Part shown: piece by piece, positions 13,701 through 23,900 of the stretch | Layout: every line of letters starts with the position of its first letter | How positions within the stretch are numbered: position 1 is the stretch's first letter | Origin: Zygnema circumcarinatum | Taxonomy: Eukaryota > Streptophyta > Zygnematophyceae > Zygnematales > Zygnemataceae | DNA: 56,736 nt | Reading direction: 5' to 3' | NCBI GenBank assembly: GCA_037447605.1 | Contig: CM074811.1 | Span: 3,395,302-3,452,037, forward strand | The notes under the pieces: generated by a model | Database searches by the model: none | Seen by the model: the letters and a program-made list of their open reading frames with translations, nothing else | What the model was told of the DNA's origin: nothing | Program-made: the position numbers and the translations under genes

Positions 13701-15732
13701 CCCTGCATAAGCAGATTAAGGTAGCATTTTTGCACCACTCTCAGTAATGTATATATGAAATGTGTGAAGATTTCACATTGTTGTTTTAAACCAAGATGAT
13801 GTTGGCATCGCTGCGATGTGTTTAGGAGTACTGCCCATTATTGTTCAATTTATGGAAGCAGTAAATGTAGCTTTGTAATAGAGGATTTGTTGTGAAAGAA
13901 AGCGACTTAGCTCGAATTCGACAGTAGCTGAGACTCAGTAATGACGAGCCATGAGTGCTTGCATCATCGTGCATTTTTTGGTGAAAGACTATGGAGACAC
14001 TTCTGTGCCCACTAACTATTTAGTTTTAAAGCAGTCCTCTAGAAAGTTGCATCTCTATCGGGTATACAAAGGCTGTTATGAAGCGGGAAGAGTTTAGAGA
14101 TGTCTCTCCAGTAATCAGTCGTCCTTTGGTTCCTCTTGACAGGTGGTACCTTTTCTTTGAGTCTCTTTTATCGTGCTGGACATTTGTCATTAGCTTGTCG
14201 GCCTTTGCATGGGAAAATCGAATTGATCTCTGGTGAGCATTATTTCTGCCAAACGTCTAACATTCTTAATTGTTCGCCATAGCCCTTGGCATGTGACATT
14301 TTATGTAGACTTAAGAGTCCATCAAACTTAAACTTGAGCTTAACGAAGTAGTAGATTGATGCCTCTAAAAGTCATTGCAATCAGTTTTGAGGCCTGAAGT
14401 TGGAAAAGGGCTCACGAGGCATCATTTTGGAATCCTTGTTTGGGTTGGCTACAGGATAGTCCATAATTTTTTGGCTTTCTTCTTAGTTTTTCCCCTTTTT
14501 GCGCTTTCTGCGTTTCTTGTGGTTCTCCTTGGTTTCCACACGTGGGTCTCCTTCCCTAAGCTCGTTGTGGTCAATCAGGGCATTTTTTTTGCTTGATAGA
14601 ATTGAAGAGGAGATGAAGAGAGAAAGAGAGAAGCGAGAAGGAAAGGAGGGAGTGAGAGCCTGGGGAGGGAAGGAAGGAGTGGGAGAGGGAGGAAGAATCA
14701 GAAGGTGGTCCTGAGTTTTTATTTGTTATTATGCTGTCCTTTTAAAACATCCTTGATCAGGATGTGTACATGTAATGTGCGTATTGTTTATGGAACGTAT
14801 TTTGCAACTGTTGATATTGTCGTTGAAATTCAAGTCGCTGGAGGTTGGAAAACTGGGGAACTGAGGAATAAAGTGTTCGAGTGCTTTGTATTTTGGATGC
14901 TGTACGGTCCAGCCCAGTTCCCTGCTGCTGTTCACTTCAGCTAGAAATGGCCCACTGCTCAGAAGGAAATGAACACGGCTGTCAGTTTTGAAACGAGAGG
15001 CATAGGAACTGAGCATAACTAACGAGAACTAGAGCTGAAGGAGAGCTCACGGTCGTTAGAATGTCAGTTCTTTATTGTTATTGTTACTGTTACCGTTAGA
15101 ATGTTAGTAGTAACGCCTCCGGTTATGGAGTATTTGACATGATTTTCCTTTTGGCTTTTTTCTATTGGTGGCTTGTGTGTTATTCAGATATCTGCTCTTG
15201 ACAAACCAAACGACTTATGAAACAACGAGGAGAAAGAGAATACCGTACTTGAGGTGAGTGGCTACCTTTTTCTTTTACGGTCTTAAAGCAAATACGTCTC
15301 TTTCTCACTCTCTCTCCCTCTCTCCTTCTCCTTTCCCCCTTGCACATAAATAGTTGTTGACTGCTGGTGAATTTTCTGTCATACCTTATTTTTTGATCTT
15401 CATTTGGGTTTTTTCTTCGTCCATCGAAGTTTGCATGCTACCTGCAATAGCATTTTCCATGCTTTTTAACATCCCTAAGAATGCCTTACATGTCCCTGTC
15501 TCTCCCTCTCCCTCTCCCCCTCCGCCCCCTCGCCCTTGTCTGGCCGTGCGCCAACAGGCATGTTCCTGAACAAGTTCATCCGTTCAGCATGGGCTTCTGG
15601 AAAAACCTTTACAGCTTTTGCTGCACCCCTAGCGACGTGTATCCTGCCTACGTGCTGCCGTCAGCAACGGAACTGCAACGGAGGGCGGAGACACAGGGCT
15701 GCTGCCAATCTGACTACTTCAGTTGTATGTGA
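10749..15732 (+). CDS. PAT10: DHHC protein S-acyltransferase, PAT10-like
   Basis: This enzyme attaches palmitate to cysteines of target proteins at endomembranes. Exons: 10749-10962, 11624-11741, 11923-11997, 12178-12261, 12497-12727, 13541-13684, 14143-14232, 14455-14541, 15188-15253 and 15558-15732, totalling 427 aa with continuous phase. Membrane segments lie near residues 80-97, 112-128, 290-312 and 324-345. The cysteine-rich domain is at 245-289 (CPYC...[10 protein letters not shown]) with the catalytic DHHC at 270-273. The family TTxE motif is TTYE at 356-359. The end ([17 protein letters not shown]) matches the Arabidopsis PAT10 tail pattern, and the TSGSSPGYV turn after membrane segment 2 is also shared. 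A Ser/Thr-rich segment (about 150-235) between membrane segment 2 and the DHHC domain is longer than I remember for Arabidopsis. Weakest points: the 813-bp intron 12728-13540 could hide an exon, and the N-terminal 70 residues are not conserved. Confidence 0.88.
10985..11265. repeat. CT-rich minisatellite in intron 1 of the PAT10-like gene
   Basis: Repeating units of CTCTCTCCCTTTCTCTCTCTCA type. The tract lies wholly between the exon ending at 10962 and the one starting at 11624, so it is removed by splicing. Confidence 0.9.
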
Positions 15733-16125
15733 CGGAATTAGGGCTTGTCCATGTGCGAAGTCTTGAGGCGTAATGCGTTCTGCTTAGGTCTAACGGGTTT
15801 AAAGGGCTATCAAAGAGAAGATATAGAGGGGATTTTTGTTAGTTTGCATGTGTGGGATTCCCAGAATTCACCATGTCTACGTGAAGGCAAACTTTTCGAG
15901 GATTGCCGAGAATAAAAGTTTAGAATACTTGTCAATCTTTTGTAAACCTCACTGTACAAGTGGTCGTGCATATTATCGTAATTTAATCAAAGTTGGTCGA
16001 CGGTATTTTGAATTGTCAACAGAAAGAGAATTGACAACAGATTACTCACCTATTCAGAATATTGCGAACTGTCACCTTTTAGTGGGAGAAGTGGCATTGA
16101 TCTCACGATGGCGAGGCCATCAAAT

Positions 16126-16180
16126 GTACATGGACAAAAGCAGCATGTGGAACCGCGAGGAACTGCTCGCAAAGGACCCA
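16126..16180. repeat. Copy of a dispersed repeat also present at 1-55
   Basis: ATGGACAAAAGCAGCATG is shared by both places, followed by GGAACC-type sequence and GAGGAACTG-TCGCAAA with a few differences and a 3-bp length change. The window edge cuts the first copy, so the true ends are unknown. Confidence 0.75.
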
Positions 16181-16523
16181 AGCACAAAAGGAATACTACC
16201 TTTTCAGTCACCTTTTCCTTTCGTCTGCCTTTCCTTCCATTAACTATTAGACTTTCTGTATCCACAGCACTGTAACTGAACACAGTACTGACGTGCATAT
16301 TTGTGCAGACCAGCATATATACATTAATTACCTTACTGTAACTGTAACCGTGACATGGAACCAGACACATGTACACACCTCAGTGGTCTACCACTACACT
16401 GCTCTCCGTGATTCTATGCACATTCCCAAAACGCTTAACTGAGAAACTGAGTAGCATCGGGCATAGATCGCCCTCGATAATATTCCCTCTCCCCCTCCCT
16501 CTCCTTTGTCCAGCGTGTCCTCA

Positions 16524-16539
16524 GCCGCCACGTGGCGGC
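16524..16539. promoter_or_regulatory. Perfect G-box palindrome upstream of FBPase
   Basis: GCCGCCACGTGGCGGC is a perfect 16-bp palindrome centred on CACGTG, about 225 bp upstream of the FBPase ATG. G-boxes bind bZIP and bHLH factors and are common in light-regulated photosynthesis genes. Its use here is inferred from position. Confidence 0.6.
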
Positions 16540-16764
16540 CCCGCGCGCCCTCCGCCTCTCGATGGCGATAATCCGCGCCCTTCCCTGAACGGATGGCGCC
16601 GCGCCCGCGCGCCGCGCCGCGGCGTACGGCATTTTTTGGGCAGGGGCCTGCGCGCCCTTTCATTGCGCCCCTTCATCGCGCCCTCCCTCTCCCTCCCTCT
16701 CTGTCCCACTCTCGCTCACTGCTGCCAGGTTTGTTTGCAGCATTCGGAAGGAAGGGAGGAAGCA

Positions 16765-19624
16765 ATGGCGACAGCAACGGCATCGCTGGTGGGAGCGTCC
16801 GCGAGCTTGAGTGCAGCGTCTGTCTCAGGAAAGAGCCATGGAGTCTCTGCAGGAGCGCCATCGATGGCTGTTTCAAGGAGAGTGGCTGCTGAGAGCTCCG
16901 CCTTCACAGGCTCCTGCTCGGGGCTGAGGGCGAGCAGGAAGGAGAGGAAGGCTGGAGGAGAGGGAGGCATGGTAGTGAGGGCGTCTGTTGCGACAGAGGC
17001 TCCTCCCAAAGTGAAGGGACAGTATGAGATTCAGGCGCTTACAAACTGGCTTCTGCTGCAAGAGAGGGCTGGCGTCATCGACAATGAGATGACGATAGTG
17101 CTTTCTTCTATTTCTCTTGCATGCAAGCAGATTGCATCGCTAGTGCAGCGAGCAGGGATCTCGAACCTGACGGGAGTGCAGGGAGCTGTGAATGTTCAAG
17201 GAGAGGATCAGAAGAAGCTGGACGTCATTTCCAACGAGGTAACGTGATGATGAAATACATTTTACAACAAACAGTAAAAAAACAGTTTATAGACGATGTT
17301 GCAGTCGTTCTGGACAGGTGTCACTTCACTGTGTGAATGCATGCATATTTTTGCTTGTCTGCTTTGGTTGTCATCCCTGTCACGTACGATCTTCTGTTTG
17401 ATTCTTAAGCAAGTACAGCTGTTTATATCGGGAGAAATTCTGAAGCATTTCTGGAGCTCTCAGCATGCTCCTGTGTATCGTCGTACTTTTTCATATCAAA
17501 TTTACGAATGATGACCATGAGTTGTGGTTTTTCTCCACCATTGATGATGTAACGATATGGATATTGAACCTTAATAATTTTCACTCTAAGAAGGTTGACG
17601 TGGATTTTCATTGGAAGTCGTGATAGCTGCTTCCTGTCGGGAGGCAATGCTGAACATGTCTTTTGTATTGAGAGAGGGAGAGGGCATTTTTCTGATAGTT
17701 TTGTTTCTTACTTGCAGGTCTTTTCTAACTGCCTGAGAGCAAGTGGAAGGACCGGTATTATCGCTTCCGAAGAAGAAGATACTCCAGTGGCGGTGGAGGA
17801 GACATACTCCGGAAACTATGTTGTGGTTTTTGATCCCTTGGATGGATCATCCAATATTGATGCGGCAGTGTCTACTGGATCCATTTTTGGAATCTACAGG
17901 AGCGAGGAGGGCTGCTTCACTGACCTTGGTGACAATCCCACTGTAAGGTTTTCTCCCTGAATGACAATATAGCTGCAATGCGCATGGGCAATACTAGCAA
18001 TGTACCTTCTGTTGGTTGAGGTCATTCATTTCTCGAATGACTTGTGAAGGCATCTTTGCATTTTGGCCTCAGTTTCTTACCTTTCACTGCATTCACATTC
18101 TGATGCGGGCTGCATTTTCAGGAGCCGCAACACTCCCACTGTGAAGCTTCCTTCATGTATTGACATGGATCTTAGGCTGTTGCTGTTTGGAATGTATTCA
18201 CTCAGTGTGTTCTGTGAGAGTGAACAGCTGTTGCTGACGGAGCTCTGAGAATGCAACTTCTGATTGAAACCGAAATGCCTCTTATTCATATTTCACCGAT
18301 CTGAACGTGCACGAAGTTCTATTTTTGCAGCTGGATGATATCGAAAAGGCCTGCATTGTCAACGTCTGCCAGCCTGGAAGCAGCCTTTTGGCTGCCGGTT
18401 ATTGCATGTACTCAAGCTCCACCATCATGGTGCTGTCTGTGGGCGATGGAGTGTACGGATTTACACTTGATCCCATGTATGGAGAGTTTGTGCTCACCCA
18501 TGACAAAATTCAGATTCCGAAATCTGGAAAGATCTACTCCTTCAATGAGGGGAATTATGCTATGTGGACTGACAAGCTCAAGAGCTACATGGATTCTCTG
18601 AAGGTAAATTCCTCCGAAGCTCAATTTTCTCTGGTCTTTGCGTGAAATGATCAGTCACTACTGCAAGATAACAGTTCTGTTAACACCATCTCGACTTCAA
18701 CAGCTTTTAATGTATTATTCCAAGAAAAGGGCTGTCGAATGCTCCAGACTGTCAGCTAGAAAAACTGTACTTGCTTCCGGGACTGCCATATGCTCGATTT
18801 CTAGTTTCTAATGCTTCTTGAAACTTTCCCCTTTGGCAAAAAAGTGAAAAATAGGTAATGGAGAGGGCTGGCCTTCCATTTCTCACATTACTTTTGCAAA
18901 ATTCTTATTGAGTAATAGCCATTCCCGATAGTTCAATGATAACGGATAATGATTTCCTATGTTTTGGACTCCTGAAAAAAAAAGAAACATCTGGACTGCT
19001 TTGTTCCACTTTTGTTCTCGGCATGCTCCGTTTGTGAGAAGTTTCTTGCTGAACTGGTAAACAACATCGAAGTGATTTACCATTCTTGCCTTTCTTCCCT
19101 TTCCCTCATCTCAGGACCCCGGCACAAGTGGAAAGCCATACTCTGCACGGTACATTGGAAGCTTGGTCGGAGATTTCCACAGGACAATGCTCTATGGAGG
19201 CATCTATGGCTACCCTTCAGATACGAAGAATACCAACGGAAAGCTCCGCTTGCTGTATGAGTGCGCCCCTATGAGCTTCCTGGCGGAGCAGGCCGGCGGA
19301 AAGGGCTCAGATGGAGGGAAAAGGATTTTGGATATCATCCCAGAGAAGGTGAGATAGTTTTTTTACTTTCTTAGAGAATGTGTTCCTATGAGTGTAGATG
19401 TTTGCTGGGTTCAGGCTCTATGCAGAATTCAGGCTTGATTACTGTTGGAAATAATTGTCCTAAACACCAGCAGGAATGGAGTGAGAGACGTTCTTTTGTC
19501 CTTTTTTTTTTTGAACTCTCATTTAAAAATTATTTGAATGGATTCTATGCAGGTGCATCAACGTGTGCCTCTCTACATTGGGAGCGTGGACGAGGTCGAC
19601 AAGCTTGAGAGCTACTTGAAGTAG
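16765..19624 (+). CDS. FBP: Fructose-1,6-bisphosphatase, chloroplastic, redox-regulated type
   Basis: It hydrolyses fructose-1,6-bisphosphate to fructose-6-phosphate in the Calvin cycle in the plastid stroma. Exons: 16765-17238, 17718-17942, 18331-18603, 19115-19348 and 19553-19624, totalling 425 aa; all four introns are phase 0. Residues 1 to about 72 form an Ala/Ser/Arg-rich transit peptide. The metal and substrate site [13 protein letters not shown] lies near 196-208. The phosphate-binding region [14 protein letters not shown] lies near 335-348, followed by [10 protein letters not shown] and [14 protein letters not shown]. Three cysteines lie in the loop peculiar to thioredoxin-controlled plastid enzymes: 224, 241 and 246 (CIVNVC). 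This separates it from the cytosolic isoform and from the second plastid isoform, which lack this set. The gene ends with a short exon coding for [20 protein letters not shown]. Confidence 0.97.
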
Positions 19625-20946
19625 AGGGAGAGCAGGAATGAGAGTGCGAGCGAGAGAGAGAGATGGAGACAGAGAGAGAGAGGCTTAGAGTAGGGAAGGA
19701 GATAGTCAGCGAGCAGACATAGTTCTCACATTTAAGAAAGGGAAGCAGCACTTTTGCCTGGTTGAGATAGAAAATGTGTGCTAGTTGAACTGACTCGTAG
19801 GTCCATGCTCAATTTATTTGTTAAGATTGTGAGGAACAGCGTCTGCGGCTGAGTGAGGGACAGGGAGAGGGAGCGAGAGGGAGAGAGAGAAAGTGAGGAA
19901 AAAATGCAGGTAGTGATAGTCGCTGTGGCTTGAAAAAAAGGTCCAAGCCACATATAATGTATTATGAAAAAGCCAATTCCTGTTAATGATTTTTTTTCAA
20001 GTTAAAAACTTCCTCCGAATTGTTAACTGCAAGATAACAAGGTAGAAGGGGGGATTCACTGACTTTATCGCTGGATTGTTGGTTGAATCGGACAGAAAAA
20101 GCTGCAATTGGTATACTAATCTCATATTGGCTGTCTGCCTCACTCATAAAATGAGTCATCGAGTTACTCTCGGAGGGTGACCCTCCCTTTATCGCTGACT
20201 CCCTTGTTCTCTTTTGCGGGTTTGGTTTGAAGGATAGCGAAATAGAAAACTTAGTATGCGGTAATCTTCTTTAATAATATTTCTAATTCTTTCTCTCTTT
20301 CCTCTTTTTTCATGAAAGAGGTCCTTCTCACCTCTGTTCTATCCAGGGGTCCGCCTTGACTCTTTAAGTTTGCCCTTTGGCATGTGCGTGCACCACACCC
20401 TTTATTATGAGCCCATATTATGATATGGGTGGCAGTCTGCCTCAAAGGACTCACCTTCAACACATCACTTTGGTTCGAATCGTACCTCTCACTGAGCCAT
20501 TTTGTTAGACTCGCTTAATTTCTTGAAAAAAACAAAGAAAACAGAAAAGTGTGAATAACGAAATAAGTCAGGGCATTAGTTCCTTCAAAAGGCACAGCAT
20601 TTTTGTGCTGCATGTATCGTATCGAGATATATCGCCAAAAATCAACTCCACCGTACTGAATATCGAGATCGTTTACATTTTTCGTATCGGATGGCTTGCG
20701 CGATATATCGCCTTCCCTCACAGTCATCCTCCTCTCTCGCCCTCTTCACTCCCTCTCTCTCTCTCTCCCTCCTCGTTCTCTCCTTCTTCAATGGCGCGCA
20801 TTCAAGATTAAAATTAGGGTCAAATTAGGGTTTGGGGTCTCACCAGCTTCACTCATCCCTGCCATTCACCAAGCTTCAAAACTCGCTTTTTCCTGCGAAG
20901 TTAAGCAGACATGTATAGCCCCTCTCCTTGACGCTTTCATCGTAGT
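19625..20946. other. Intergenic region after FBPase
   Basis: GA runs occur at 19622-19695 and 19855-19895, in the likely FBPase 3' UTR. No coding exon is recognised. GATATATCGCC occurs twice (about 20624 and 20702). The last 150 bp before 20947 hold a CT run and AGGGTTT/TTAGGG telo-box-like motifs typical of plant promoters or 5' UTRs. Confidence 0.5.
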
Positions 20947-23900
20947 ATGGCGACAATAAGGTATTCCCAACAGGCGTTTCTGGCTCCCAGACGCCGCAGA
21001 AAGCGGCCATGGCCGGCATCTACACGAGTATTCGTCTTTGCCGTTTTTTGCGCCGCAATGCTGTATGCATCCCTCCGCATTTTTACCCTTAAATCTCTCT
21101 CTCAGACCGCTGAGAGAGCTCCGCCGACGGGTGTACAGAATGATACTTCTTCTAATAGGTTAGCAGAAAGTAGGGCACTGCAGAAAAGCGGAGGAGGTTT
21201 CTATTTGAGTTGGTGGTATGAAGGGACGATTGAGCGCTCGCAATTGAACAGAGGGAGGGGGAGGAGGAGGAGGAGACATGCATTTGAGAGTTTTAGGGTT
21301 CCTTTAATGTATTGGTACGCCCCAATATCGCCAACTTGGAAAATAAAAACAGGAGATTATCCGGATAGTGGGCCGAGGACACATGCTCCTCCTTTTGAAG
21401 GAATGACTGATGACAAGAGGCCGGATTGGGCATGGGAGAGAAAATTGGCGAATGTGGAGGGAGAGGGAGAGGGAGAGGGAGAGGCAGAGGGCGAGGGAGA
21501 GAGAAAAAGAGAGGGAGGTAAGAATGTGAAGAAGATGACGCCATGGACTCTGAGAAGTCAAGAGCAAGTAGAGGGTCCTGTTGTGTGTTGGAATGGAGGA
21601 GCTCTTAGAGTGAAGGGAGGTAAGGGTGGGAGAGGGGGAGAGGGAGGAGAAGGAGGAGGAGAAGGGGGGGAGAGCTCCCTTGGAGAGATCATACAAGTAT
21701 CAGGTATGAGGCAATAAAGCGGTTTTTTATAGAGGCTTTGAAACCAAAATTTAAATGCTTGAGATTAATTTCTTAATCCGAGTGAAGGAATCGCTTGAAG
21801 TAGGATCAAGTAAGAAAAATAGGAGAGACAGAGGAGATGGAAACGGAAGAATCTAATTAGCGAGGGGGGGGGGAGGGAAGGGCTGGGCGGAGGGGAGTGA
21901 TAATTGAAGGATCATTCTAGAGAGGGCGGAGAGAGAGAGAGAGAAGAAAGAGGAGAGAGAGAGAGGAGAGAATGGAGAGAGGCAGAGGAGAGAGAGAGAT
22001 TCTACATTCTAACATGGTCCATATCGGAGAGAGGAGTGCAGGAGAAGGCTGTAAGCGATGCATTGTGGGCCTCTCTTGTGAATTTCTTTTGAAGTTTACT
22101 CACAGCGACCGGAGAAAGCGAAATTTTTTCCGCCGCCAAGAGCTCGTCGTGACATTAAGCGGTCAGTGCATTTCAAGCGAAGAAATTCTCATAATAATAC
22201 ATGAATGATTAGTTGAATTAAAAGTAAATCGTCAATCGTCTATTGTCGAGCAATTTTGAAGCAAAGGCGAAGCCCCAAACCCTAAACTGTACGAAATCTG
22301 AACTCTTAACGCGAACTAACGAAGCTAGATCCTATGAACATCCTCCCGGTCCTAAATGTCTAAATTTTGGTTTTTTTTAATGCTCATCCGACAAAAAGGA
22401 CCCCTTAACCCTAAAACCTAATGTTCAAAAACTCTACACCCTAAACTCGAAAACTCGAAACCCTAGAACCTTAGCCCCTAGTACCGAGAATTCTTGAACC
22501 TTAAACCTTAAATGAACCTTAAACCCTAAACCTTTGAACCCTAAACCCTGAACCCTAAAACTCTAAACCGTAAACCCTAGAACCTTAAACCCTAAACCCT
22601 AGAACCTTACACCTCAAACCCTATAACTTTAAACCTTAAACCCTTAAACCCTTAAACCCTTAAACCCTTAAACCCTTAAACCCTAAACCCTAGAATCTTA
22701 AACCTTAAACCCGAAACCCTTGTTGTGATTGCAGGGCCGGCGGTGATGCAGGCGGAGGTGTTCGAGCTGACCACTCAGAGCGCGACAGCTGTCCTCTTCA
22801 GCGTCCTCTACCAGCTGTGGGACGCGGGGACCTATGTCGTCTCCGTGACGAGCGACTGCTATCCGTTCAGTTCCGGAACCCTAAAAACCCTAAAAACCCT
22901 AAAAGCCCTAAAAACGCAAAAAACCCTAAAAAACTCTTATAGCCCAATGTGTGGGAGTTTAGGGTTTGGGGGGCTTCATTCTGGTTTTAGGGTTTCAGCG
23001 TCACAGAATTCTAGGGCTTCTTAAGGACTTTTAGGGATTGATGTGTGAAGTAAACCCTCCATTACTTAGAAATCAAACCCCGATTCTGGAAAAAAGAATA
23101 TTGTCTTAACTTAGAAAACACATACTTTTGCAAGAAATGCATCCTTTTCATCGTCTTCTTCTTTCCTGTCAGATCGTACTCACTCAACTCCGATGCTTCT
23201 CATCACCACTTTCTCAAACCCAAAAAAATAAAACTTCATCTCTCTTTATCTCTATATACTTTATATCTCTAACTTTATCTCTTTATCTCTCTTTATCTCT
23301 CTTTGTCTATCTCTCATCATACTCTTATTTCTCAATTGCTTTACCTTCCCCTCAATCCCTTCCTCCCTCCCCCTCCTCCTTCTCCTTCTCCTTCTCCTTC
23401 TTCGTCTTCTTCGTCTCCTTCTCCTTCTCCTTCTCCTTCTCCTTCTCCTCCTTCTCCCTCTCCCCCTTCTCCTCCTCCTCCTTTTTTTTCTCCTTCTGCT
23501 CCTCCTTCCCGTTCTCCTTCGCTTTCTCCTTCTCCCCCTCCTCCTCCTCCTTCTCCTTCTCCTTCTCCTTCTCCTTCTCCTTCTCCTTCTCCTTCTCCTT
23601 CTCCTTCTCCTTCTCCTTCTTCTCCTTCTCCTTCCTTCCATTTCACACAACAGAGCGAGTGCCGACCCCCCGCAAACCAGTTCGCGCGTTTTGGCCGAGT
23701 TCGAGTTGACGGTGTTCAGTTCGCCCACCGCCCGCCCCCCCGCGAACTCCGCCCGCCCGAGCGCGCCCTGCGAGGTCGGTCTTAGCGCGCGCTGGCGCGT
23801 CGAGGGGCGAACTGCCTACCACAGTCCGTACGAGTGCGCGGGAGACCTCACTCCAGGCAAGCGCTGAGAGAGGGAGGGATGGCACTCTGTCTCGCTCGAG

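Larger units (their letters stand above)
15733..16764. promoter_or_regulatory. Spacer and probable FBPase promoter
   Basis: The left part should hold the 3' UTR of the PAT10-like gene. Positions 16126-16180 repeat the first bases of the window. Positions 16500-16700 are strongly GC-rich and contain the 16-bp G-box palindrome. A CT run at 16677-16705 precedes the FBPase start by about 60 bp. Confidence 0.55.

Noticed and set aside
20440-20500. tRNA-like B-box (GGTTCGAATCG) near 20471
   Set aside because: No matching A-box at the right distance and no cloverleaf could be formed from the flanks.
23261-23728. Arg-only open frame (minus) and Ser/Phe or Ser/Pro frames (+)
   Set aside because: Translations of the CTTCTC repeat. 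The only coding part is the exon 23654-23827 at its right edge.
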